Shown here: piece after piece, positions 52,927 to 63,089 of the stretch
Layout: each line of letters starts with the position of its first letter
Position numbering within the stretch: the stretch's first letter is position 1
The notes under the pieces: generated by a model
Database searches by the model: none
Told to the model about the DNA's origin: nothing
What the model saw: the letters and a program-made list of their open reading frames with translations, nothing else
From: CAG-873 sp910578365
Lineage (GTDB): Bacteria > Bacteroidota > Bacteroidia > Bacteroidales > Muribaculaceae
Length of the DNA stretch: 64,000 bases
Assembly (NCBI GenBank): GCA_951635545.1
Contig: OX620685.1
Span: 558,001-622,000 of the forward strand
Reading direction: 5' to 3'
Program-made: the position numbers and the translations under genes

Positions 52927-54399
52927 ATGGACTACTCGCAATTTTTATTCATGAAGCAGGAGATAGGCTTGCTGATAGTGTTTCTGGCAGTCTTTCTCTA
53001 TGATACCTTCATGCCACGCAAAGCGCTGCCCGCCCTTCCTGCGGTAAGCGCAGGCCTTATGCTCATACTCACCCTGCTGGGATTTACCAGCTGCCTGGGA
53101 GGCAGCGATGCGGCAGAAACCGCATTCGCAGGTATGTACGAAACCTCGCCCATAATCAACGCCATCAAAAACGTACTCAACGTAGGCGTGATAATAGTGC
53201 TTCTGCAATCGATCAAATGGGCCAACAGCGACTTTATGAGCGTACGTCGCGGTGAATTCTACGAACTGCTGCTGGTAACACTCTTCGGCATGTATCTGAT
53301 GATATCCGCACGCCACTTCCTGCTGTTCGTTATCGGTCTTGAAAGCGCCTCTCTGCCCTTGGCAGCCATGGTCGCTCTGGACAAAAACCGCTACGAAAGC
53401 CACGAGGCTGCAGTGAAATATATTCTCACCGCTTGCTTCTCGTCGGCCATCTTTATGATGGGTATCGCACTGGTATACGGCCTCAGCGGCTCGCTCTACT
53501 TTGCCAAAATTCACGCTGCTATAACCGAGGGCAACTCACTGATGCTCATTACAGCCCTGGCATTCGTAATGGCCGGCATGGGCTTCAAGCTTTCACTTGT
53601 ACCCTTCCACCTCTGGACAGCCGACGTATATCAGGGTGCCCCCACATCGGTAACCTCATATCTGTCGGTAATCTCCAAGGGCAGTGCCGCCTTCGCATTC
53701 ATGGTAATCCTGGTACAGGCATTCGGCGCCATCTACTCGGAGGTATGGGAGTGGATGCTCTACGCAGTAATCATACTCACCATCACAGTAGGTAACCTCT
53801 TCGCCATCCGCCAGCGCAACATGAAGCGCTTCCTGGCTTTCTCGTCAGTATCGCAGGCCGGCTACATCATGCTCGGCATAGTAGCCTTCAACTGGATGGG
53901 TACAGCAGCACTTATCTACTACATTCTGGTGTACATATTCTCTAACCTCGCCGCCTTCGGTGTAATCGGTGCAATCGAGAACGCCACCGGCAAGATATCG
54001 ATGGACGACTACCGCGGCCTGAACAAGACTAATCCCAAGCTCGCGTTCTGCATGATGCTAGCCATGTTCTCACTGGCAGGTATCCCGCCTTTCGCCGGCT
54101 TCTTCTCCAAGTTCTTCATCTTCACCTCGGCAATCAATCAGGGCAGCATCGCCATCTACGTGCTGGTGCTCATTGCCCTCATCAATACCATCATATCGCT
54201 CTACTACTACCTGCTCGTAGTAAAGGCAATGTACATCAGCGATGAAACTCCGGTAATCGAGAACTTCCGCAGCGCAGCAACCGAGAAACTCGGTCTGTGG
54301 GTAAGCATCGCCGGCGTAATGTTGCTGGGTATTGTAAGTTGCTTCTACACTTCGATACTCGAAATGGCCAAGGCCAGCGAGATATTCTTCCTCCACTAA
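52927..54399 (+). CDS. nuoN: NADH-quinone oxidoreductase subunit N
   Basis: A 490-residue antiporter-like pump subunit with about 14 membrane segments. Characteristic blocks are LFVIGLESASLPLAAMVALDK, KLSLVPFHLWTADVYQGAPT and RFLAFSSVSQAGYIMLG. It is the last gene of the nuo-atp run and is followed by a strong terminator at 54424-54461. Confidence 0.96.
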   Translation: MDYSQFLFMKQEIGLLIVFLAVFLYDTFMPRKALPALPAVSAGLMLILTLLGFTSCLGGSDAAETAFAGMYETSPIINAIKNVLNVGVIIVLLQSIKWANSDFMSVRRGEFYELLLVTLFGMYLMISARHFLLFVIGLESASLPLAAMVALDKNRYESHEAAVKYILTACFSSAIFMMGIALVYGLSGSLYFAKIHAAITEGNSLMLITALAFVMAGMGFKLSLVPFHLWTADVYQGAPTSVTSYLSVISKGSAAFAFMVILVQAFGAIYSEVWEWMLYAVIILTITVGNLFAIRQRNMKRFLAFSSVSQAGYIMLGIVAFNWMGTAALIYYILVYIFSNLAAFGVIGAIENATGKISMDDYRGLNKTNPKLAFCMMLAMFSLAGIPPFAGFFSKFFIFTSAINQGSIAIYVLVLIALINTIISLYYYLLVVKAMYISDETPVIENFRSAATEKLGLWVSIAGVMLLGIVSCFYTSILEMAKASEIFFLH

Positions 54400-54423
54400 G
54401 GAATTTATTCAACGCCATAACCG

Positions 54424-54461
54424 GAGAGGCCGTGTTCGTCGGAACACGGCCTCTCGTTTTG
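54424..54461 (+). terminator. Strong terminator of the nuo-atp run
   Basis: GAGAGGCCGTGTTC (54424-54437) and GAACACGGCCTCTC (54442-54455) form a perfect 14-bp stem with a four-base loop, followed by GTTTTGT. Confidence 0.9.
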
Positions 54462-54518
54462 TACCACCCCGCGCATCAATAAAACCATAACATCCATTTT
54501 GCCACTTTTTCAACTAAA

Positions 54519-54550
54519 TTTGCAGAATTAAAAAACTCTTTATACCTTTG
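54519..54550 (+). promoter_or_regulatory. Promoter upstream of the unknown gene at 54790
   Basis: TTTG at 54519-54522, a 20-base spacer and TACCTTTG at 54543-54550 are a perfect consensus. The leader to the next large ORF is about 230 bases and contains two 21-codon ORFs. Confidence 0.8.
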
Positions 54551-54571
54551 CTGCCGAATCATACGCAAACA

Positions 54572-54637
54572 ATGACTACAGGTAATCACATCCACCTTCC
54601 AATCAAGACTCCGCACAGCGGACCGGGTGGCCTGTAA
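54572..54637 (+). CDS. Tiny ORF 1 in the leader (21 residues)
   Basis: ATG at 54572 followed by 20 codons and TAA; it begins MTTGNHIHLPIK and ends SGPGGL. It is the first ATG after a perfect promoter. No ribosome binding site is obvious, which is usual in this phylum. It could be a regulatory leader peptide, a real microprotein or chance. Confidence 0.35.
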   Translation: MTTGNHIHLPIKTPHSGPGGL

Positions 54638-54670
54638 TCTGACTTTTCATCTACAAAATATCCGACAACA

Positions 54671-54736
54671 ATGACCGCCCACAGCCATTGCTGTATCTGT
54701 ACGGCAACACAGCCGACGGCCACGGTAGCACATTGA
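54671..54736 (+). CDS. Tiny ORF 2 in the leader (21 residues)
   Basis: ATG at 54671, 20 further codons and TGA; it begins MTAHSHCCICTATQ. It has the same length and the same ACAATGAC start context as tiny ORF 1, and three Cys in close succession. Coding status is uncertain. Confidence 0.3.
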   Translation: MTAHSHCCICTATQPTATVAH

Positions 54737-54789
54737 CATAACGGTACACTATTAACATTAAAACTTACGACAAACTAATCTAACAGCGT

Positions 54790-55752
54790 ATGAAATACTG
54801 TAACATGATAACGGTGGCAAACGCCAAAGTGGCCACCTACGACCACAGTTCCAAACTCGCAATGGAATATCCGGGCGAAGACATATTCACTTCGGCCCGC
54901 GACCTGAAAATACTCGGAAATACAAACCACATAGCTCTGCTTGCCGACTTCGGCAAGCAGAGCTCATTCAAAAACGCACTCCGAGGCATTGACACGACTC
55001 TCATCCTGAGTCTGACCGACACTGACAGCGACCACCTGCTTTGCTGCCGCCTGCTGCCTCTGAAAATGAAACGTTCGGAATGCTGCATCCGACAACGCAT
55101 AAACTTTCCGATAGTCTTCGACCACAGCAGACCAATGCTAAGATACAACATACGTATAAGCGCCGAAAACGGCGAATGTCTGCTCGACATTCCTTTCAGA
55201 CTCTACGACCTTACTCTGCTGAAGCTGCTACCCACCAGATTCTACTCGCCGCTCTCGGCCTCAATCACCACCTGCGGCGGACTCGTGCCAAAGAAAACTC
55301 CCGGCAAGGATTTCGACTGCTTCGACAACTACCTACACTTTGCATTATCAAGCCTCCTGCCCCTCAGTGTCGAACTGCCCGAACTGCAGCTCAGACTCGT
55401 AAAGCCCGACGGCACAGAATTATGCTCGTATGTAACTCCGCAGCGAAACACACTTAAGGACGCTAACAACGCTCAAGACAACATCAACGTTCGGGTGCAT
55501 CTCGGCACATGCTGCGAATCGCCACGCGGCGAATACTATGCCGAACTGCTGTCGATGGGCTATCCTATTGCCGGAATGGTGTTCTCAACCGCGGGCGAAG
55601 CTGTGGAAGGCCTGTGGACAGGCGCCGACACAGAGCCTATAAGAAATTACACTCCGGCTGCCGCCCACCGACGCCTGCAGAGCATTTACCAACCACATGC
55701 AATCACGACCAAAGATTGCACCGGCTGTAGGCCATCCGGCTTTGGAGTATAA
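54790..55752 (+). CDS. Hypothetical protein, unknown function
   Basis: A 320-residue protein without signal peptide or membrane segment, so presumably cytoplasmic. I do not recognise a family. It is notable for many Cys residues (including CC at three places) and for strand-like segments such as HIALLADFGKQSSFKNALRG and LLCCRLLPLKMKRSECC. It is transcribed from a perfect promoter after a leader of about 230 bases with two tiny ORFs. The signal-peptide-bearing gene at 55849 follows on the same strand after about 95 bases. Confidence 0.7.
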   Translation: MKYCNMITVANAKVATYDHSSKLAMEYPGEDIFTSARDLKILGNTNHIALLADFGKQSSFKNALRGIDTTLILSLTDTDSDHLLCCRLLPLKMKRSECCIRQRINFPIVFDHSRPMLRYNIRISAENGECLLDIPFRLYDLTLLKLLPTRFYSPLSASITTCGGLVPKKTPGKDFDCFDNYLHFALSSLLPLSVELPELQLRLVKPDGTELCSYVTPQRNTLKDANNAQDNINVRVHLGTCCESPRGEYYAELLSMGYPIAGMVFSTAGEAVEGLWTGADTEPIRNYTPAAAHRRLQSIYQPHAITTKDCTGCRPSGFGV

Positions 55753-55906
55753 GATTCATGGGTTAAAAACTGATAACGTCTGAACCGCAGCAGCGGGTGA
55801 ATTTGTTCTAATGATAAATTCAATTCTTTCACTTTAAAAATTGTCGGAATGAAAACTCTCACGTTATCAGCTATATCACTCTTACTGTCGCTCTGCAATC
55901 TTAATA

Positions 55907-57060
55907 ACGCGAGTTCGGGATAAGAACTTTATGATTTTCAACCAAGCAAAAGACAACATAGAGTATTGGGCGGCCTTTCAAGGTCGCCTGATTTATTTGT
56001 ACAGTTTGGTGTTGTTAATCCCAGAGGACAAGCTGCCCGTTTGACTCGGGTACCTCAAAGTCGAAGTTCACTTCCGGCTTTGTGGCGAAGAAACAATACG
56101 CCCCCATTGCCGCAAGCAGGTTCATGAGGAAGTTGTGTACACTACGATGGCGGGAGTGGACGAGCTGCGCCACATTCTTCAGCATGTCGTTTATGGATTC
56201 GATGATGCTCCTTTTACGAAGCATCATCCTGTCATAGAACGGCATGAGACGCTGTTTCATGTTCGAGCGAAGACCTGTCACAATATGTATGCCATCATCC
56301 CAAAGATGCCCGAAAAGAGACTGCGATATATATCCCTTGTCAGCGTATAGTTTTCCAAATACCCTGTCAGTCAGTGTGTCGATGACTGCCTCATTGCGGT
56401 CGTCCACATTGGCACGTGTCAATACGAAGTTGATCAGTTCCCCTTTTTCGTTACATAGCAGATGCAGCTTGAAGCCTACATACCATCCCATCGTACTCTT
56501 ACCCTTGGCCGCGATATCCTTGAAGACTTTCATGTTGAACTGGCGCTTGTTATGAATGACCGGAATGCAGGTGCTGTCCACAAAACTTATTCCCGTGCAC
56601 TCTCCGAAACATGCAAGTCGCAGGAACATGGTCATAGCCACAAAACATCGGGGCATGACCTCCACGAAGCGGTTGTAGGAGAATGTCTGCGGAAACAGAT
56701 GCTTCCAGTGAATGCGCACACATCCCAGATAATAGTGCTTGAAGTTTCGGTACGAATTGAAGTGGAAACAGATCAGAATCGTGATGACCTCGGCATCCGA
56801 CATCATGCGCTTTCTTTTCCGTTTTGGAGTGTCAGTTGTGGACGGAAGTGCATTTTTTGCCATCTCACCCTCAAATTCTTTGCAGAAATCATCTGCAATA
56901 CAAAAAATTTCAGTAACTTTACTTTCGGTAATCATGATACAGTATTTATTGTTTAGTACCTCTAAATTACTAAATATCAGTAATATTACCAAGAGAATCG
57001 GCAACTTTTTTAAGCTGCCGATTCAACTTTTTTATGGTGTTCCTTATCCCGAACTCGCGT
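55907..57060 (-). mobile_element. IS982-family insertion sequence, copy 2
   Basis: A 1154-bp element with ACGCGAGTTCGGGATAAG ends and a 5-bp target duplication TAATA (55902-55906 and 57061-57065). It is inverted relative to copy 1 at 9227-10380. It disrupts the signal-peptide region of a secreted-protein gene. Confidence 0.92.
56015..56935 (-). CDS. IS982-family transposase (copy 2)
   Basis: A 306-residue protein identical to that of copy 1, with the catalytic residues in SFVDSTCIPV, LYADKGYIS and RSIIESIND. The start at 56935 corresponds to MITESKVTEIF. Identity between copies indicates recent transposition. Confidence 0.92.
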   Translation of the reverse strand: MITESKVTEIFCIADDFCKEFEGEMAKNALPSTTDTPKRKRKRMMSDAEVITILICFHFNSYRNFKHYYLGCVRIHWKHLFPQTFSYNRFVEVMPRCFVAMTMFLRLACFGECTGISFVDSTCIPVIHNKRQFNMKVFKDIAAKGKSTMGWYVGFKLHLLCNEKGELINFVLTRANVDDRNEAVIDTLTDRVFGKLYADKGYISQSLFGHLWDDGIHIVTGLRSNMKQRLMPFYDRMMLRKRSIIESINDMLKNVAQLVHSRHRSVHNFLMNLLAAMGAYCFFATKPEVNFDFEVPESNGQLVLWD

Positions 57061-57869
57061 TAATATAAACGCACAGACCGTCGAAAAAATCAAATACGGT
57101 GATTTCGATTCATGGATTACCCGAAACATCAAGGAATCGCGGGTGTTGGGCGGCAAAGTCAAAAAGGTGTACGCCATAGGCCCAAGCGCCACACTCGGCT
57201 CTACACCCTACAACGGCAGCAGCGCCTCGCCGTGGGCCACATCCAATGTAATGGCCCGCGTGATGGGCGTGACCAAGGGCAGCAACGCCGTGTATCCCGA
57301 AGCCCGCGAAGGCCACGGCCGCTGCGCACGCCTATGCACCGAAATAGAGCATTGCCAGGCCGCAGGACTTATAAGCATGGACGTGGTTGTGGCTGGCACT
57401 GTATTTCTGGGCAAGATGCTCGAACCCATCAAAAGCACCAAAAATCCTTACAGCAAAATGGAAATGGGCGTGCCTTACGACCACCGGCCGCAGGCCCTGG
57501 TCTTTGACTACAAACTCAACATACCCGGCAACAACCGATTGTACTCGTCGGGCTTCGGCGGCAAGAAAGAACTGCCCGGCGCCGACAAAGCCGAGGCGCT
57601 AATACTGTTGCAACGCCGCTGGGAGGACGAAGACGGCAATATATACGCCAAGCGCATAGGCACCGGCCGCGAACTCCTGGGCCACTCAACCACCGGCTGG
57701 ACCAACGGACACAAAGTAGCCATACACTATGGCGAAGCAAGTTCGGTTTACCCGCTGATAGCAAAAGGGAAAAGCTACTACGCCTGCAACCGGAAAGGCC
57801 ACATGGTGCCCGTGCAGGAAGTCGGCTGGGATGCACCTGACGCAGCTCCTACGCATCTGATAGTACTGT

Positions 57870-59993
57870 TCAGCAGCGGTAGCGGCGCTCCTTACACCGG
57901 CACCATCGGCAGCGAATTCTGCATCGACAACGTAGGATTGCAGCTATAGCCGACTGCATGCCGTAAGGATAGTAATCGGTGCGCTGTTCCACCTGACGTG
58001 TGCGAGTGTTTACTACCGATAAGATATTGCCCTGATAGTCGGGGATATAGTGATGGTAGACTGTGTCGGCTATGGTCATGTAGCCACCGGGGAGGTTCAG
58101 CCGCCGGGGTATGCCGCCTTCAAGCTCGTAAGCTCCTATGTAGTCGGTGGTTTCGGTGATTACTCCGCCCGAGCCGCCTATGGCGATGAATGTCGGACGG
58201 CGGCGAGTTTCCCGCAGTTTTACGCCGTCGGCACGGTAGATATAATCCAGACGGTAACCGTTGCTGAAATATATCCGTTCGGGCAGGTTCAGTACGTTGT
58301 ACCGTATGGAGTCGATGCCTCGGGTGGCGTCCTTTATCAGGTTGCCGTTGGCATCGTATTCGTGTGTTACTTTCACCTGCAGGCCCGGGCCTGTGAGCGA
58401 GCCCTCGAGTATGGGCGCGTCAGCGGCATCGACGACACTGCGCGGACGCCCGTTGCGGTAGTCAGCCCGGATTTCATTGACCACGCCGTATGTGCCTACG
58501 TCGGTCAACCCCATACGCTTTATACGGGTGGGATTGGCCTCGAGGTCGTAGCTGTAGCTGGCGCTGTAGTCAGCTTCGGGGTTTTCACGTTCGCTGTAAC
58601 CCGCTTCGGTCAGTCGACCAAGGCGGTCGTATCTGTAGCTGTACGACTGCTTGTTGCCGCCGTAATAGATATCTTTGCCGGAGATTTTACCGGAGTATTG
58701 TGGTACCTTGCCATAGCCGAACCAGAGATCTTCGGTCACAAACGGCGTGGAGCGGTGTGTGGCGGTGCCGTTGATGTTGTAGCCGATGCTGCAGCTGAGG
58801 TCGTCGTTATAGCCCCATGTGCGTGAGAGCCGTCCGAGATTGTCGTACTCGCAGCCGAGCGTACGGATGCTGCGACCCGAGAAGTCGAGCATTACGTCGA
58901 GCGTACGCCCGAAGCGGTCGTAGCTGTAGCTGTGGCTGTGACTGCACACTATGCCGATGTTGCGGTTGAGCGTAAATGCGTCGCGCTGAGCCGTCAGCAG
59001 GCCGTAAGGACTGTAGCTTGACTCTACCGTGTAGTCACCCTGCAACAGGTTCCCGACCACGCTTTTTATAAGCCGTTCCTCGCGGTCGTAATAGTTTACG
59101 GTGAGCAGTTGCTGCGGGCTGTCGCCTCCGAGGGTGGCCATAAGTGTTGCGGTGCATAGTCCGCGTGGTTGCGATATGGCGCCGGAGGGCAGATTGGCCG
59201 GTACGGCGCTGTAGTCGTCGTAATAGCTGGCGGTAAGTAACTTTGCCGATGGAATCAGTGCTGATACTGCACCGGCGACACTGTAGCCGCTCCGGCATAC
59301 TGTGCCGGTGGCGTCTTTGCGGGTAAGACCGGTAACGGTCATTTCGGGCGCGATATAGCTGCCATTCCATATAGCGGGATTACGGTCGGCACAAGTGCCG
59401 GTGAGGGCTTCGCGTCCATAAGCGTCGTATAGCCTGAACGAGCAGACACCGGCGGCGCGCTGGTTGCCGTCGCGGCTGAATGCCACGCGCCCCTCGCTGT
59501 CGTATACGAATTCCACCTCCTGCACACCTGGGAACTTTTTGCTACGCAGTCGGTGCCGGTCGTCGTAAGTATACACATAAGCCATGCTGTTTATTTTGGT
59601 CTTGTAGCTGTCGAACGACCGTGCAAGGTTTGCGGCATAGGCCGGGGGAATTACCACCAGAGGGTCGCCCCATGAATTGCTGATAACGTAAGTGTCGGCA
59701 AAACTACCGTCGTCGGCTATGGCGCGCGTCAGTACCGTACGCCCGAGGCAGTCGGTGAAAACCAGTGTCACGCGCCCGTCGGCATCAGTGCTTTTGGTAC
59801 AGTCGAGTTCTCCTGCACTATAATTCAGAGCATAAGCAGAGGTTTCGCCATTACCGGATAAATATCTTAAGCCATGTGACAGTTTGCCCTGGAACATGAT
59901 GTATCGCTGAACATCAAGTTCTTTAATGGCGGGATTGCTGCACAGGGCTTCTGTTTTAGACGGGTGTTTGAAGAACTGCGCCCCAGCACGGCG
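57870..59993 (-). pseudogene. YD-repeat (RHS-like) protein, C-terminal fragment, truncated
   Basis: This fragment carries many YD-type repeats: YTYDDRHRLRSKKFPG, YDSEGRVAFSRDGN, YDAYGREALTG, YDRFGRTLDVML, YDNLGRLSRTWG and YDANGNLIKDATRG. It reaches YIPDYQGNILSVVNTRT and RTDYYPYGM, the point where RHS-core proteins normally continue into a conserved GKE/ARYYDP-type block and a variable tip. Here that block is missing: the last about 28 codons are an antisense reading of the PCMD-like gene and are rich in Cys/Arg. The 5' side is broken by ISAs1 copy 3. Confidence 0.8.
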
Positions 59994-61528
59994 CACGGCT
60001 CTTTCATTTAAGATTTCGTCTCATTCTCGACAAATGTGTTGTTTTATAGCGAGAGCAGTACGGACGGAGAGAGACTTTAACCTCTGATTTTCAAGAGAAT
60101 AAGTACAATAAAAATTTGGTCAAGTGACAGATTTTTAGTAACTTTATAGGTGATAATCAAAGAGTTACGCTAAAAATGAAGCCACTTGACCAAGTCTGTT
60201 CGACTGACGCCTATGCGCCTGATCATACCGCAAAAGTACACAATAAATTTGACACAAGGCGCAGTATCATGGAAGAGCTTCGAGCATTTGCCTCATCCGT
60301 GCCGGATTTCCGTAGATTGGACAAAGGCAATTTCCGTCACAGCCTCAACGATATCATCATGCTGATGATACTCGGACGTATGGCCGGATGCATCGGACGA
60401 GCCGAGATATTGGAGTTCGGCAGATACAACCTCAACAAATTACACAAAATGGGCATGTTGAGGAACGGCGTACCATCTGAGGCCACGCTTTGCCGTGTGG
60501 AGAACGGCATCAACGATATGGATATGGCCGACAGGATGCAGCAGTTCGCAGACATATTCCTTGAAAGACTGACCTGCGCCAGCCGCATCATTGAAATAAT
60601 CTGCATTGACGGCAAAGCCGAGCGCGGCACCGTTCAGGAAAACGGGCGTAGCCCGGATATCGTCTCTGCCTATTCGTTCAGCACCGGCATAACAATCGCC
60701 ACCGAAGCCTGTCAGGAAAAGAGCAACGAGATAAAGGCCGTACCGATACTTCTTGATAAAATAGATGTCGCAGGAAAGATTGTCACAGCCGACGCCATGT
60801 CTATGCAGAAGGACATTGTCGAGAAAATCAGAAAGAAAGGGGGTGACTTTCTGATAGAACTCAAAGCCAACCAGCCGTCATTGCGATACGGCATTGAGGA
60901 CAGGCTAGTGGAACACACACCGGTATATTCTTACACCGAAGGTCCCGAACTGGCCCACGGCAGGATAGAGACGAGAACCTACCGCGTATATGACGGACTG
61001 GACATTATCGCCGACAAAGAGAAGTGGGGCGGAAACATGACCATCATAGAGTATGAATCATCTACAGTCAAAAAGTCAACAGGGATGCGCACTTCGGAAA
61101 AACGCCTGTATGTCAGCAGTATGCCTACGAAGACTCCGAAGCTCGGAATCATCGTGCGCAACCACTGGTCGATAGAAAGCATGCACTGGGGCCTGGACTA
61201 CAATCTCCAGCAGGACAATATAAAACGTAAGTCGACAAGAGCCGCCCGAAACCTCGACACCATACAGAGAATAGTTTACTCGGTGTTCTCAATATGGAAA
61301 GGACTTCGCAAAAAACGATCGGATAAGAATAAAGGCATAGCCGAACTGATGAGACATATCTCAATGAGCTTTACTCGGCTGATGCGATTTTTAAGCCAAA
61401 AATGAAAAAAATAAGATTTTGACACCAGAATAACTCGTTGACAGACAGACACAGAATATTGCCCGATTCACAATGAACCGGGTAGGGGAAGTCATGCTTT
61501 TTATTTTAGTTTAAATGAAAGAGCCGTG
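59994..61528 (+). mobile_element. ISAs1-family insertion sequence, copy 3 (intact)
   Basis: A 1535-bp element, the same as copy 1 but in the opposite orientation, with a 9-bp target duplication AGCACGGCG (59985-59993 and 61529-61537). It interrupts the YD-repeat gene. Removing it with one duplication restores the frame ... VQIRRAGAQFFKHPS. Confidence 0.93.
60176..61405 (+). CDS. ISAs1-family transposase (copy 3)
   Basis: A 409-residue DDE transposase identical to that at 5950-7179, with catalytic residues in CIDGKAERGT, TADAMSM and WSIESMHW. It is an intact frame and therefore a possible source of the mobility of all three copies. Confidence 0.93.
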   Translation: MKPLDQVCSTDAYAPDHTAKVHNKFDTRRSIMEELRAFASSVPDFRRLDKGNFRHSLNDIIMLMILGRMAGCIGRAEILEFGRYNLNKLHKMGMLRNGVPSEATLCRVENGINDMDMADRMQQFADIFLERLTCASRIIEIICIDGKAERGTVQENGRSPDIVSAYSFSTGITIATEACQEKSNEIKAVPILLDKIDVAGKIVTADAMSMQKDIVEKIRKKGGDFLIELKANQPSLRYGIEDRLVEHTPVYSYTEGPELAHGRIETRTYRVYDGLDIIADKEKWGGNMTIIEYESSTVKKSTGMRTSEKRLYVSSMPTKTPKLGIIVRNHWSIESMHWGLDYNLQQDNIKRKSTRAARNLDTIQRIVYSVFSIWKGLRKKRSDKNKGIAELMRHISMSFTRLMRFLSQK

Positions 61529-63008
61529 AGCACGGCGTATCTGCACGGTATTGCCATTGTAGGCAACACTGTCGTAGCCAAGCGGGTCGCCGTATTGCCG
61601 ACGCGACTGTTCTCTGAAGAGTTCGTCGGGCAGATGCTTTATGCCGTATGTCTTCATATCGTCCGACATCAGCAGGGGCCGCCATTGTTTGAGCATGCGA
61701 CCGAGAGCGTCGAAGTGCTGCACGTTTAGTATATCTTCGCCATTTCCAAGTCCTTCGGTCACTCCGATTAACATGTTGCCGAAGCCATCGTAATGCTTGT
61801 TTGTGACCACACTGTCGCGCTCGCTGCTGTAGGTGGTGGAGCGTATGGTGTTGATATTGTATGGAAAGTTGCCTGAACTGTCATCTCTGATGTACTCGTA
61901 GTTATGGCGCGCAAGCAGTCTGCGGTCGCTGTCATAACGAGCCGAAAGTCTTCCGGCACAGTAGTCGAAGTATTCTTTGCGACCACTCGGACGGGTGATT
62001 TCGTTGCAACCCACGTAATTGTCATATCCGTATGATGTTTTCAGACCGGAGTCCTTATCTCCGAGTGTGATTTCAGTAAGTTGGTTGAAACTGTCCCAAC
62101 TATAGTGTTTCTGAGGCATACCGGTCTGTTTCATACCACAGGGTAACCCGTGCGTGAAACCGCAGTTGAAAATCTGTTCGGCCATAAGCGCCCGGCCATG
62201 TCCGACCAGACTGATTCTTGACGGCCATAATTTCTTGCCGGTACGGGTATATTCATGTTTCTGCAGCAGGGTATCTGCGCCGTTTACTATCCACATGGTG
62301 GCTATCGGCATGTTAAGTCTGCCGTCGGCTGCAGCCTGAGCAAAGAAGCCCTCTTTGGCGTAGGCCGCTATAGCTGTATACCTCTCGATTACTTCGCCAC
62401 CGGTAATCTGGAATACACCCAGCGGCAGCCTCTGAGATGTAATATTGCCGAGAGAATCGGTATTAAACGGCTTTAATGGAGTATCTTCTGTGGGCAATGC
62501 TTTCCAGTAACCTGCCGAATTGAACGCAAATTTCCAGATGGCATCTTGCCGATACATACTTTTTGAAGTACTATCGCTGGTATAATAAAAACAGGTACTT
62601 GTGTTTCTGGAACTGCCGTCATCAAAGTACGTGTATTCCGATTTTGAGCGTAGCAGTGGCCGGAATGCAAGCAGATGATACTGGAAAAGACTGAATTCGC
62701 CAAGGTTATTGTATTTGTATGGAAACGCGGCAAATACTCCGTCACGACGAACTACTCCTTCGTGAAAAGTTCCTACAGGTATCCTTATACTATCGCACAG
62801 TTCGTAGTTATACAGAGTGCAGCCCTGTGGCTTGAGTCCGGAACTGTCGCGACGGTATCTCACCACGCGCTTCAGCAACGGTTGCGCTCCAATCGTTTCA
62901 CGGAAACTGCCGGATACAATATCGGCCTTTTGAAATATTTCCCTGTAAGACGGATTGACTCCAATTGACATCGTAGGCCCGTTATCCTTATTATTAAAAT
63001 TATAGAGA
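61529..63008 (-). pseudogene. YD-repeat protein, upstream fragment cut by IS630 and ISAs1
   Basis: The frame is continuous from the IS630 border through MSIGVNPSYREIF (62971) to the ISAs1 border. It contains YFDDGSSRNTS, YSWDSFNQLTEITLGDKD, YGYDNYVGCNEITRPSG, HYDGFGNMLIGVTEG and HFDALGRMLKQWRP, YD-like units that lead directly into the fragment at 57870-59993. Because the frame is also open upstream of 62971 to the IS630 border, the true start probably lies beyond the IS630 copy, outside the window. Confidence 0.78.
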
Positions 63009-63089
63009 TAAGTATGTTTTATTAAAGAATTAATGCAATGAAATCCATTTTCAAACGTTATTGTCTTACATATACTTATCTCTCCAATT

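Larger units (their letters stand above)
55849..57949 (+). pseudogene. PCMD-like secreted protein gene interrupted by IS982
   Basis: The start MKTLTLSAISLLLSLCNLN (55849-55906) is separated from the body (57066-57949) by IS982. Removing the element and one TAATA copy joins ... CNLNINAQTVEKIKYGDFDSW in frame, giving 313 residues with a signal peptide cut after NAQ. The body (SPWATSNVMARVMGVTKGSN, GTVFLGKMLEPIKSTKNP, PYDHRPQALVFDYKLN) resembles the putative carbohydrate metabolism (PCMD) domain of Bacteroidales surface proteins. This assignment is moderately confident. Its stop lies inside the 3' end of the convergent YD-repeat remnant. Confidence 0.72.
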
